Positions 1 to 9,439 of a stretch of 20,223 nt of DNA are shown in pieces. Below the pieces are notes generated by a model. The model was not told where the DNA came from. It saw only the letters and a list, made by a program, of their open reading frames with translations, and did no database searches. The translations under genes were made by a program, and so were the position numbers. The number at the start of each line of letters is the position of its first letter. The stretch's first letter is position 1. Origin of the DNA: Neelides folsomi (Eukaryota > Arthropoda > Collembola > Neelipleona > Neelidae); NCBI GenBank assembly GCA_034687125.1, contig JAQGBZ010000680.1, positions 1 through 20,223 of the forward strand. Reading direction: 5' to 3'.

Positions 1-320
1 ATTGTCGGATAAAATAGAATAATATATAAGATTTGGATTAAAAGAATATTAATCCAATTTTCATATTTGATAAAAATTGGATTATAAAAATTATGGAAAG
101 AAAAGTACTATAACCCAAAATAGTGATTTTACAATTTTGATAGGTATTTTACATGTATTAGAAAATTAAAATTACACCAGAATGTATTCTTCTAAGAACA
201 ATAACTGTTTATCAATCTATTTCACCTCCAATATATAAAGTCGAACAATATTTTAAGGCTGTAGAAACAAAAAGCTGATCTTATGAGTAGTTGACGTTTC
301 AAGGGAACAAAAAATTTGGT

Positions 321-447
321 GATCTTAACCGAGTTTGCCATTAACCGAGGTGACACTATGCGAGGTTTAAAGCATTACAATTCTTATACCTATGCCGGGA
401 ACATAGAAAAAGGTTGCGATCTTAACCGAGGTGATCTTAACCGAGGT
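321..447 (+). repeat. Short direct repeat GATCTTAACCGAGGT
   Basis: The 15-bp word GATCTTAACCGAGGT occurs twice in perfect tandem at 418-432 and 433-447. A partial copy (GATCTTAACCGAG) lies at 321-333 and a shorter one (TTAACCGAGGTGA) at 341-353. CGAGGT recurs at 361-366. No coding frame is associated with it. The function is unknown; it may be a degenerate minisatellite or part of a transposon end. Confidence 0.75.
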
Positions 448-606
448 CCAGCGTAGTTATTGCTAGCAAATATTCAGTCGAAGACGAAAAATTTCAACAT
501 ATAGGTAATAGCTTGTAATATGAGACAATTAAAAAACAAAATGAAAACAAAATCCAGCAGAAGGAGAATCAACAAATTCTCCAATTTCTTCTCAAAACTT
601 CTACCT

Positions 607-650
607 GTCACCGATACGGCAACGCTGTTGCCGATTACGCTAGTGACCCC
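607..650. repeat. Quasi-palindrome around CGGCAAC-GCT-GTTGCCG
   Basis: A perfect 7-bp stem, CGGCAAC (617-623) with GTTGCCG (627-633), closes a 3-base loop. It is framed by an outer GTCAC...GTGAC pair. It sits in a locally GC-rich patch within AT-rich sequence. No terminal repeats of a transposon are visible. Confidence 0.5.
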
Positions 651-785
651 GAGTGAACCCTAAAAAGGTCTTGCGATAAAGAGCGGTCACACATACAAGT
701 TACGGATTATTTCCTTTTTCTACATAATTTATTCTAATATTAATCTACATTTAATTACTTACATTTATTTATTTACTTTATTTAT

Positions 786-3203
786 TTAAATAATATTCAA
801 TATTATATTAATTATTACATTAAAGATAAATCTTACATATAGATTTAAATAAGTTTTATTATAAATAACTTCCATAAGCCAAATTAAAAAGGATATTGTC
901 AATAGCAAACAACAAATCATTAAAATTGGATATATTTTTCTAATTATCAAAGGAGTTGGATTGTAAATTTCAGGAGATTTTAATAAACTTTTAAATGTGT
1001 TGATTTGATCAAAATTTATTCTATTCTTTTTTTTGACTTTATAATAATCTGATTTATTCCAGTTTTCATAAAGCCCTTTAGATGATTTAGTAGTTTTAAA
1101 TCCTTCATCCCACAATTGCCAGACACCAGAATTAAACAAAAAATCAAAAACATTTTTAAATTGATCATTGAAAATTGATTTGAAATCAAATGAGGTTAAA
1201 TAATAAAGTACATAGTCATTATCTAAAGAATTATGTTGAATGTTTTTAAACTCTCTCTCTTTCACCATGTAATATCTATCTTGCAAAAAGATGTCTAAAT
1301 GTTTTTCAATATCAATAACTAAATCAATTTTATCTAATATAATAAAGTTTAAGGGACATTTATTCATTGTTCCCGAAGAAGATACAAGTGCGAAATCACC
1401 ATCTTTGTCAATAAGAAAATAGGATTTTGGAATAAAACTGATTTTATTTTTAAATATTTTTAACATATTTTGACGTTTTGACGTATGTTTCAAAAATTCA
1501 AAAAATAGAGGGGTATGGTTTTCATAAAAATAAATTTTGCTTTGGTTTGAATTAATATTTTCTAGCCTGTTATGTTCTAAAAAAACACTAATTTTAGAAG
1601 AATAACTTATTGTATAAATAGTAGGAGTTGTTTTCGAATATGCCAACTCTTCAATTGTTTCATAAGATTTTGGATTTTTGTCCAAAGCAATGACTGAAAA
1701 TAAAATGGATTTATAAGCTGTGCTAAGAACAAAACTGGTATAAATTAAAATTCCTATTAAAATCATGTGCTTGAAGTTTTTGGACGGAATTTGGTCAATT
1801 GCTGAATGCCCTTGTTCAAAAATTGATTGAAATAATGCTAAACATAAATCGTTTAATTTAACATATTTAATTTGTAATGAAAAAAGAAAAAATAAATAGT
1901 CGAACTTTAAATAAATTATGATTATAATTATTGATAGCAAAATGAATATCCAAACTAAAGTATGAAATGGTGCAAGGACATGCTGATAATTAATTACCGT
2001 TGTTTTATGAATAAAGTTTGTAAATGTTAAAAAAAATTTAAACGTAAAATGTAAAATACGCTTTGAATAAATAAGTTCATTAGCATTCTTACTACTTATT
2101 TCATCATCCAAAGTATCTCTAAATGTTGATTCGAAATATATTGTTTTGATTGTTTTTATTTGATAAATTTGCTTGTAAAAAGATATGTTAAAACGTTTAG
2201 AAAGAATTTCCATCATGCAAATTTCAGGTTTTTCATTAAATGGATTGTCGCCAATCATTTGACATTGAATATTATACTTATTTTTGAATTTATAATCATA
2301 ATTAAAAAGAAAATTAAAAATTGCTGCCCCTTCAAAATCTTTTAAATTATTAAATTTGGAAAAATAAAATTGAACTGTTGGAGCACTAGAATTAAATAAT
2401 TCATTTTCTGGAATATATATCAAATTTCTTATGAACTCCATAAATATATCTGCTGGTTTATGATCAATAAAGTCTTTATATTTTTGAAAGCTTTTTAGAA
2501 TCATTAATTTCTTGGCCGGTTTATCATTAAATGAAATTGCGTAAATAATGAAATTATCGGCTGGATAATAAAAACTATTTATAACTATATTAACATAAAC
2601 ATTTGTATAATTTTCGTCGAAATAATTTCCATAATTGTAAAATGAAATTGCTTGAAACGCAATGATAAAATAATTAAATTTAGTTATTGTAAAATATATA
2701 TTGATATAAAGTAAATTAAAAAATATATCATTAAATTCCCAAAGTGCTTTGATTTCTGAATCTTTGATTAAGAGAGAAACAGTCTGCAAAGGGTATTTAA
2801 GAAAATAATTCGAAGAAATAGATAATTCTTTAAAATAACCATTTGAATCATTCTTTTGATTTATAAATTCTCTATTTTTATATGTCCGTCCAGTAAAATG
2901 AAGTTGGATTAAAAGGACCGTTTCAAAGTTAGCAAAATATTCTACATAATTTTTAAATAAAGAATTTTCTTTTATTGGACCATCATAGGCTACTTTAAAT
3001 AAATATATTTCACAATTACGAAAAGCTCTTAAGTGAGAAGAGCTTTCAATTATAATTTCATCGCGAGTCATATATTTGAGATTAAACGTGTTAATTACAT
3101 TAGAATTTATTAAAATAATGATTAAAATAAAATATGCTTTTATATTAAATATTTTTTTACATTCCATTTTAACCAATAAATACAAAATTCTATTAATATT
3201 CAT
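786..3203 (-). CDS. Divergent ionotropic receptor (IR), intronless, 805 residues
   Basis: A chemosensory ligand-gated cation channel subunit of the ionotropic-receptor branch of the glutamate-receptor superfamily, acting in the plasma membrane of sensory neurons. One uninterrupted frame carries the family layout. A hydrophobic signal-like segment lies at about residues 22-38; an alternative start is Met13. A long extracellular region follows. TM1 is at about 408-432, after LAPFHTLVW. A pore loop at about 452-467 contains FEQGHS. TM2 is at about 477-503, followed by the second ligand-lobe entry SYETIEELAYS. The last channel helix is at about 754-778. NxS/T glycosylation sites occur in the outer region. 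A final hydrophobic stretch (about 786-805) after that helix is unusual. The ligand-contact Arg/Thr/Asp residues of classic glutamate receptors are not recognisable, as in most divergent IRs. The length of about 800 residues is slightly long for the family. The ligand cannot be predicted. The second receptor at 18444-19826 shares the pore signature. Confidence 0.88.
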   Translation of the reverse strand: MNINRILYLLVKMECKKIFNIKAYFILIIILINSNVINTFNLKYMTRDEIIIESSSHLRAFRNCEIYLFKVAYDGPIKENSLFKNYVEYFANFETVLLIQLHFTGRTYKNREFINQKNDSNGYFKELSISSNYFLKYPLQTVSLLIKDSEIKALWEFNDIFFNLLYINIYFTITKFNYFIIAFQAISFYNYGNYFDENYTNVYVNIVINSFYYPADNFIIYAISFNDKPAKKLMILKSFQKYKDFIDHKPADIFMEFIRNLIYIPENELFNSSAPTVQFYFSKFNNLKDFEGAAIFNFLFNYDYKFKNKYNIQCQMIGDNPFNEKPEICMMEILSKRFNISFYKQIYQIKTIKTIYFESTFRDTLDDEISSKNANELIYSKRILHFTFKFFLTFTNFIHKTTVINYQHVLAPFHTLVWIFILLSIIIIIIYLKFDYLFFLFSLQIKYVKLNDLCLALFQSIFEQGHSAIDQIPSKNFKHMILIGILIYTSFVLSTAYKSILFSVIALDKNPKSYETIEELAYSKTTPTIYTISYSSKISVFLEHNRLENINSNQSKIYFYENHTPLFFEFLKHTSKRQNMLKIFKNKISFIPKSYFLIDKDGDFALVSSSGTMNKCPLNFIILDKIDLVIDIEKHLDIFLQDRYYMVKEREFKNIQHNSLDNDYVLYYLTSFDFKSIFNDQFKNVFDFLFNSGVWQLWDEGFKTTKSSKGLYENWNKSDYYKVKKKNRINFDQINTFKSLLKSPEIYNPTPLIIRKIYPILMICCLLLTISFLIWLMEVIYNKTYLNLYVRFIFNVIINIILNII

Positions 3204-4082
3204 TTTTTGAATTTTAATTATTTCTTAAACTCCGACTATTTATTTTTTTGATTGTTTCTTATTTAGTTTATTTATATTTATCCCCTTTTTAAACATGTTT
3301 TTAATCGAATATTAAATTTGTGTTTGCTTTAATTTTTTACATCAATATTGGTTTGAACTCAATTCGGCAAATTAATTGGCGTTTATTTGAATTTAAACCA
3401 ATTCCCTTTAAATAATATTTTTTAAATAAAAGGACTGAATTTAGGTTAGACAAGTTAAAAATGATTGTTTGATTAATATATTATTACCTATAAATCTATA
3501 TTTTATCTCCTACCTAAAAAAGAATATCGAGGTCGTCCTTTTTAAGAGCAGACGGCATACTTGGAAAGCTTTTACGATTAATTAAACAAGAAGATTCATA
3601 GCATATAAATTCTAATGGCATCTGATTGGGTTCTCGCTCAAGTAAATATGGACATTATGGAAATGCAACACACACGTGGAAGTGATATACATTTCAAAGA
3701 TGAACAAATTGAATTTCCATCATTATTTTCATTATGCCTTAAAACGACCATTTAAGAATTTTCAATTATGATTTATCAAATAATTTATACAGTTTGCTAA
3801 TGTGATTTACCTCATGTTTCATTATTGTTTAACCTTACACTCATATGTTTTTAACCACAACAAACTACGTTGTACAGAATTGAATTAAGGCAAACAATAA
3901 AATTACATAAAAATGAAAGAAGATTTAAGTTGTTCCACCTAATTTACAGTATATTACTTGAATATTTATTTATCCAACATGTACTTACAAAAGCAACCTA
4001 TAAATTTTTTTTATAATGTTATTGTTATTATTCACAAAGCTACACGTCAAACCAGCTTAGGTAAAAAAATAATTGTAAAAGG
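3204..4082. other. AT-rich intergenic region upstream of the first IR gene
   Basis: About 880 bases with no open frame of note, no tRNA-like fold and no transposon ends that I can see. It should contain the promoter of the minus-strand receptor gene starting at 3203, but no TATA or initiator element can be singled out against the AT-rich background. Confidence 0.5.
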
Positions 4083-4184
4083 TTAGGACGACTTTTATTC
4101 CGTCGTGGTTTAATGAATGAAATGAAAGACAATTGGGAAAATTTAGAAAACAGACTCCCTGAGGGGCTTGAGAGGCGTTTTTAA
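4083..4184 (+). CDS. Possible terminal coding exon, 33 codons (unrecognised)
   Basis: An open frame on the plus strand follows a possible splice acceptor (GGTTAG, 4081-4086). It reads through a charged sequence containing NEMKDNWENLENRLPEGLERR and stops with TAA at 4182-4184. Codon content is far less AT-biased than the surroundings, which is why it is listed. No upstream exon or start was identified and the peptide matches no family I know. It could equally be a decayed transposon fragment, since it opens a 600-bp GC-richer island. Confidence 0.2.
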   Translation, partial: LGRLLFRRGLMNEMKDNWENLENRLPEGLERRF

Positions 4185-4690
4185 AATCGGATAACCGAGC
4201 CAGGGCCGTTTTTGATTCTTTAAGCTTTTAGTCCTCCTAAGCTTAAGAAGGTCAAGAGGGTAAGGGGGAGAATAAATGCAAAATATGCGCGTTAATCTGA
4301 GGGCACCGGGCTGTTGAACCGACCGGAGCCTGGCATTGGTAGAGGAGAACAGGTTTTCCTACCGAGTTCGTGAATTTCCTATAAAAGCGATCTCTGAGGC
4401 GGACCAAGGAAGATCCGTAGAGAATATCCGAAATCTAAGCTGACTCCTCATTTTCTCTCCTCCCAGAACATCCAAACATGTTGAAGAAACTTTAGGCCTG
4501 TTCCTATTGTGCCTAATGGGCGGACTGCCACTGTCGCCATTCATTTCACTACCTCAGAAGAGGCTGGTTCGAATGTGTTTGAGATTTGAACGGTCTCCAG
4601 ATCTTGGTTGGAATCCTCCGGTTCTGGACAACCCGCCGACAGAGCCACCAAGGCTATCATCAACCAGCAAAACGGAAATGAATTAAACTC
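4140..4690. other. GC-richer island in AT-rich DNA
   Basis: Base composition rises sharply compared with both flanks. The island contains exon-like frames but no continuous gene, no terminal inverted repeats and no poly-A tail. The most likely readings are an old, truncated mobile element or residual exons of a lost gene. A sequence resembling a Pol III B box (GGTTCGAATG, near 4564) occurs here without a matching A box. Confidence 0.45.
4467..4686 (+). CDS. Possible 3'-terminal exon with a hydrophobic stretch (unrecognised)
   Basis: A strong pyrimidine tract and acceptor (TTTTCTCTCCTCCCAG, ending 4466) is followed by an open frame of about 72 codons to a TAA at 4684-4686. The translation has a hydrophobic run near its start (LGLFLLCLMGGLPL) and then a Pro/Arg/Ser-rich tail (NPPTEPPRLSS). 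The acceptor and the balanced codon content argue for a real or formerly real exon. No partner exon was found and no family is recognised. Confidence 0.25.
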
Positions 4691-5560
4691 TTTAAATTAC
4701 AAATAAAAACTTCATCTTCAATTGAGTCAAAATTTTCTGAAATTAAAATATGCGGAATACGGCAATACAAAATGAGTGTGAAGTAAGAGCTAATATGATA
4801 TTTTTATAAATAGATATATTATACATAGGTAAATGTAATGTTACTAGTGATAAGTATTAGTAAAAGTATAAACATATTATGTACAAGTATATAAGTATAT
4901 AATAATATGTAAGATGTGTATGACGTCACATGTAAAGGTAGACCAAAGGAGTGCAAAGGGATGGGTGTGTTGGTGATGTAATAAATTGATTGGGACATGA
5001 GGAGGGCCATGGGAGAGATCCTTAAGGTCTCTGGTTTGACTTTTGACGGACGATTCAATATTTCACTTTCAGTAACAGTCCATTTAAACATCTAAAGTAG
5101 TTGCATTTATAGTTAAAAGTCTTCATACTTTTAACTATACTTCGAGAACCTAGAAGTTAACAGAGTTTGATAATGTGGACTCTGTGACTTTGTGACCGAA
5201 AGAGAGAAAAAGATTGGGCTTACACTCACAGCCATTCCAACACAATCCAGCAGCAGCAATCATAACAAGGAGGCGCAGCAACAACAACCAAAACAAGGAT
5301 GCGCTGCAACAACAATCACAATCAACACACATTTACACATTCATACAGCTGCATAAACCAATTAAGCACCTAAGAAACACATTAGAGCACGAGCACAATT
5401 GTCGATATAGGGAATTGTGTATTTCAGATGTCACGTTTATCAGAATTTACCAGACTGAAATTTAGAGGGTTTTAAACTTCATGTCAAGACCTCATCACTG
5501 GTAAAATATTTTATGCAGCGTTATGCAGCAACCCCATTAAAAAATTAAGAAACCCGCCAA
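4687..5560. other. Intergenic region with a CRE palindrome
   Basis: No gene is supported here. The palindrome TGACGTCA (4921-4928) matches the CREB/ATF consensus exactly, although single occurrences arise by chance. A minus-strand open frame at 4819-5091 and the frames at 5150-5465 show no protein-like features beyond low-complexity sequence. Confidence 0.4.
5226..5330 (+). repeat. CAG/CAA-rich low-complexity tract
   Basis: Interrupted CAG and CAA triplets dominate this stretch (AGCAGCAGCAA, CAGCAACAACAACCAAAA, GCAACAACAATCACAATCAA). It resembles opa-type repeats of arthropods. The frame that would give polyglutamine is interrupted, so this is more likely untranslated or intergenic repeat than a coding region. 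Confidence 0.6.
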
Positions 5561-5581
5561 AATTTATATAGTTTGGTCCAT

Positions 5582-5610
5582 GGTTCACTATGGAGACTCC
5601 ATGGTGAGCC
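5582..5610. repeat. 29-bp quasi-palindrome
   Basis: GGTTCACTATGGAG (5582-5595) and CTCCATGGTGAGCC (5597-5610) are inverted copies with two differences, both G-T type, separated by a single base. CCATGG is present on both sides. Its role is unknown. Confidence 0.6.
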
Positions 5611-5806
5611 GAGCTCGTAAATCCTAGCCCTTTACGGTACCAAATGAGACAAAAAAATATTGGATTTGAACATAAGTTCAATTTTTATATTTTTTTACTC
5701 TTCTTTATTTTTTGCATGTTTAATTATTGTAATTGAAGTTTTGAATTAATAAATAAATTGTAAATGAAATATGTATAAATAAGTATTAAATTATATGGTT
5801 CCAATA

Positions 5807-6056
5807 GTTGTCAGTAGTGCTCCGTTCGAAACGAAACCTGGACTATGAAATATGCAGTTTCGTTTCGAAAAGTTTCGAAAGTTTCGATAAATAGAAAAAT
5901 CTCAATTTTTATTTAAAATTTTTAGCATGTTAGTTGTAAAAGCAAACCTTCATGTATTTATTTAAATGATTTCAACAAAAATACACTTCGAAACTTTCGA
6001 AACTTTTTTAAACGATAAATCAAGGTTTTCGTTTCGAACGGAGCACTAGTTGTCAG
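5807..6056. mobile_element. hAT-type MITE with 8-bp target-site duplication
   Basis: The element spans 5815-6048 (234 bp). Its ends are inverted repeats of about 24 bp, beginning TAGTGCTCCGTTCGAAACG on the left and mirrored on the right (ending CGGAGCACTA). The flanking octamer GTTGTCAG is identical on both sides (5807-5814 and 6049-6056), which marks a transposition event. An 8-bp duplication and TAGTG-type termini are typical of hAT elements. The interior has no coding capacity and carries further TTTCGAAA inverted motifs. It would need a transposase supplied by another hAT copy. Both ends look well preserved, so the insertion may be fairly recent. Confidence 0.9.
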
Positions 6057-6231
6057 AATTAATAAAAATTACATTTTAACTATAATGGTTTGTTTATTCA
6101 TGAAAAATTCTAAATTAGTACAAAATCATCAACCTTGTAAATTTTCTTAATATTAGATAATAAATTGAATACTATCATACTAACTGAAATTAAAATTGGA
6201 AAAAATTAATTTCTTTTTGTGTTGCATATGA

Positions 6232-6237
6232 TTTATT
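6232..6237 (-). promoter_or_regulatory. Polyadenylation signal AATAAA
   Basis: AATAAA on the minus strand lies about 33 bp past the stop codon of the Cys/Gly-rich gene ending at 6270. That is a normal position for a 3' end signal, though the AT-rich setting makes chance matches common. Confidence 0.4.
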
Positions 6238-6269
6238 TATATAAATATGATTTTAATATTTAATTACAA

Positions 6270-6878
6270 TTAATAAATAACGGTTAGACGAAGGATTCGG
6301 CAACAGCATCCACCACCACATTGGCCGTAAACTTGATTCATCCAAATGTTCCGCTCATTGAACCATCGTCGTTGGTAATCCATTCCAATCAGTTTTCCCA
6401 TCGTTGTCTCCTCACTCCACTGAATCCAAACGTATGATTAAATAATATAAATTTTAAATTTTAAATATTTAATTGTTCTACTCACTCGATCGTAAGAAGG
6501 AATGAAAGGTTTGTAAGAAACGGGACGGCGGGTGTTGGAGCTAATCTGGGAACACGGGTCGGACATCAACCACGAAACGTTCGTCTGAAAACAATAACAA
6601 TTATGAATTGAATAATTAAACCATTATGAATTACAATTATTATTTGTACTTACTCAATGCCAATTATTCAGTATTATGTAATATTACAAATTCAAAGGGT
6701 AATATATTATTAAATAATAACTTTTAAAAGTGAAATAGAAAGAAAATGAGAAAATTGAAAATGTGAAATTTAAAAATTGAGAGAGACGAAGGGAAAAAAG
6801 ATTTTTTTGACTTACGCTTTGGCAGCTACCGCAGCATCCTCCTCCGCAAGACACGATCATGAGTTCAGCCTTGTTCAT
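6270..6878 (-). CDS. Small Cys/Gly-rich protein, three exons, 103 residues (unrecognised)
   Basis: I assembled this gene from splice signals. Exon 1 is 6816-6878 (ATG at 6878, donor GTAAGT). Exon 2 is 6486-6584 (acceptor TTTTCAG, donor GTGAGT). Exon 3 is 6270-6419 (acceptor ATTCAG, stop TAA at 6270-6272). All junctions are phase 0 and the frame is open throughout. The protein is 21 + 33 + 49 residues. Near the N terminus is CGGGCCGSC (residues 11-19) and near the C terminus is CGGGCCC (about 88-94), so a Cys-Gly cluster sits at both ends. Between them are a Pro/Ser/Tyr segment (VSYKPFIPSYDR) and a Trp/Arg-rich one (DYQRRWFNERNIWMNQVYG). There is no signal peptide, so it is probably intracellular. 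An in-frame TAG upstream supports this ATG. The clusters might bind metal or be lipid-modified; that is speculation. Codon use is less AT-biased than the flanks, which supports real coding. Confidence 0.68.
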
Positions 6879-7049
6879 TGGCACTCGATTTTTTCCTCTT
6901 GTTCTCAAAAAGGACTTCAAAACGCTTAAAGTTAGGATAAACTACAAAACTTACAAACTTACAAAACCCTTTTTGTATTTTAATTTTATAACAAGAATTA
7001 TAATTATAAACCCTTTTTTACATACATTTTTCTTGGAAAATTATTAACA

Positions 7050-7971
7050 TTTACCAACATAATCCTATTAAAATACAAAGGTACATTTCTTAAGAACAAT
7101 ATATTTATATCTTTATTCATTTTCGTAATTTGTTAGTTTTTATTGGTATTTTATTCTCTTTGGAATTATTTATTTATTTTTGTTTTATTTCTGTTATTCA
7201 TACGCGACTCCACCCTGTTGATTCCGTTCGGTAAAGTCATTTTATAATCCAAATATTGTATAATGTAAGCAATGCATTGTATGACTGTATGCAAATAAAT
7301 ATAGTATATGACGATCCCTCAGATAGTGACATTATTGTGAGCATGGGATAAATAAGGTTTTTTGGGAAAAAATATTTTTATGGGTTAATATTATAAATTA
7401 TAAATAACAATTTTATTAAAAATCCCATGATGTGTATGAGACCTTTGGATTACTTGTCGATTTAAAGGAGTCAAAAAAAAACGAACAATGTTTATAAAAT
7501 TTAAATTGACCATTCTAATCATCTTTTTTGTTTAATGGAGTCCGTAGGTTCGGAAGTATTATCTCATAAGTACAGATATTATCAAGGATTATCAAAAAAA
7601 AGTTACGTATTTTAATAATAAGAGAGAAAATCTGCAAATGTATTTTAGAGAATGTGTTAAATCTTTAATTAGAAGAACTCTAAATAATTTTTTGTATTTT
7701 ATTATTTATTAGTAATAGTCTACTAATTAACTATTAATTATGTAGAATTATAAGAAATTCGTAGGAAATATATACTTACATATAAAATGTTGAAGATTGC
7801 AATTAACTTTCGATGCTCTTGGTTACAGGTTATACACTATTATGTATATTTACTACATAAAGTATTAATTAATTATCTTATAAATGTAATTGTTATAAGA
7901 CCATATTTGATTATAGTTAAAGATTAAAACTTTAGAAAATGTAAAATAAAAAACAGAATGTTAAAATGAAA
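7050..7971. other. AT-rich intergenic region
   Basis: About 900 bases with A/T runs and scattered start and stop codons. I see no exon, RNA gene or transposon ends. It would include the upstream region of the Cys/Gly-rich gene (minus strand) and the 3' flank of the Argonaute pseudogene. Confidence 0.5.
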
Positions 7972-9430
7972 TCAAATGAAATGCATCGGAAAATCGTTGA
8001 TCAGTGCGGGTTTTCGCGAATTGAGTTGTTGGTCCAACATTCTGATGTACTGGGCAATTCCTTCTGGCGTATCAGGTAAATTCTCTCAATCAAAACTAGA
8101 AATTATCAAAATGAAAATAAGACATAAGGACTTATAATTATAATTTACAAATCTTTCATATCCGGATATTTATAAGTTAATAGAAATGTTTGATTTGGAT
8201 TTCAATGCGCAATGTATGGAAGTTTGAAGAAAATGAGTTTTTAAAATAATAAGAAATTACCAATCTTGGACAAGAGATTTTGCTCAAAGCGCAGCCCAAT
8301 GAGCATAATAAGTGCAAGACGGAATTTTCACAGCTTTGTTGCATTTCACGTACTATTTTCAACAAAATTAAAATGTTAAACTTTAATTTTATTTCATAAG
8401 TAATGCAATAATTAAAAATCTAAATGTATTAAATGAAAAGTCATACCTTGTAATAAAGGTAGTAAAATAAGGCTTGAATGTTTTCCATTTCAAAATCGCT
8501 GTCATCCCACAAAAGAAGATATCGCATGGGTCTGCTTGTGCCCTTGAGTTGAAGTAAATTCGTTAAGGAATTATTTTTAATTTGGATAAATATAATAAAA
8601 AAACAGTTATATACCATAGCTCCTCTATGGCTCATTAGATAAAAATCTGTTTCCGTTGGATGAACTAAAATTAAAGTAAAACATAATATGAATTATCCAT
8701 ATATATTACTTTAAATGCTTTTGTTGGAATTATTAAAATATTTATTTTACCAATTTCAGAATCGACAACAGTTCCAGGTGGAGCATTTTCAACCTACATT
8801 TGTAAGAAAGTTAAGTATAAAACATTTATTCCCAATTAAGTAAATTAAAATGACAAGTCAAAGGATGTGCTCTTACACTGTTTGGCCACATATGAAAAAA
8901 AACCCGAGTTTTGTGTCGTTTCTGAACAGTAATCAAAGCGATTTTTGGTTGGAAGGTCGCGTGCAAGTTCAAACACGCCTTTCGAATTGGTCTCATTTCA
9001 ACGTGAAAGATCTAAAAAAACATTTCACTTTGTAAAATAGACAAATAATTATAATTAATTATTCATGATCAAAATAAAATCTATTTACCTTATAAACTTT
9101 GAGTAATTGAATATTTTCGAACTACTGTAGCATTACAATCACATAGTTCCGTCCGTCCAATTTGCTATTCAATTTCAGAATTATATTCTCCATCACTGAG
9201 GAAAATTTTTGGCCGTACAGATTGCTCCCGACAACACATTGAGTGAGAATTCCACATTGAAGCTCTGAAGCTTGTTTCACTTGATTGTACAAGGGAGATT
9301 CTTTGGCTTGAATAATCACAAGAATTAAAGTCAACTTGGGTTTGTTCATGGAATCCATCTTTTTGGCAATTTTATCCACAAGATCTTTATGCTTTTCAAT
9401 TGGATCTTTGTTACTACTATTTACGTCCAT
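7972..9430 (-). pseudogene. Argonaute (AGO-clade) pseudogene, PIWI domain only
   Basis: Argonautes bind small RNAs and silence matching transcripts. Seven exons of the C-terminal PIWI domain are legible: 9089-about 9430, 8877-9011, 8751-8793, 8615-8664, 8447-8542, 8261-8352 and 7972-8095. Landmarks in order are LTLILVII, GILTQCVVGSN, TVQKRHKTRVF, PPGTVVDSEIVHPTETDFYL, MSHRGAM-GTSRP, LLLWDDSDF and YYAHWAAL, ending MHFI at the very C terminus. Introns (about 72-165 bp) are retained with matching phases, so this is a duplicated gene copy and not a retrocopy. It is dead: stops lie at 9122-9124 (TAG), 8284-8286 (TGA, where the family has Arg) and 8086-8088 (TGA). A deletion removed the part between LDGRNY and FENIQ, including the DVTHP and RDGVSE blocks that carry two catalytic Asp; the third catalytic residue, His in YYAH, remains. 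The N-terminal, PAZ and MID parts are absent and the 5' side runs into a minisatellite. Confidence 0.9.
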
Positions 9431-9439
9431 ATTGGTGCC

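Larger units (their letters stand above)
1..785. other. Intergenic sequence downstream of the first IR gene
   Basis: AT-rich sequence with no convincing coding exon on either strand. It holds the GATCTTAACCGAGGT repeat (321-447) and a small GC-richer patch at 600-700 with a quasi-palindrome. AT-rich TTTATT strings near 766-780 could supply AATAAA polyadenylation signals for the minus-strand receptor gene that ends at 786. Confidence 0.6.

Noticed and set aside
2160..2345. Plus-strand 61-codon open frame
   Set aside because: It lies entirely inside the minus-strand receptor gene and has only low-complexity Lys/Ile content.
4564..4580. tRNA or SINE B-box-like GGTTCGAATG
   Set aside because: No A box at the right distance, no cloverleaf and no poly-A or tail repeat.
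4819..5091. Minus-strand 90-codon open frame
   Set aside because: The first half looks protein-like but the second is AT-repeat translation; no splice signals or family match support it.
5150..5465. Overlapping open frames on both strands
   Set aside because: They are by-products of CAG/CAA repeats; translations are low complexity.
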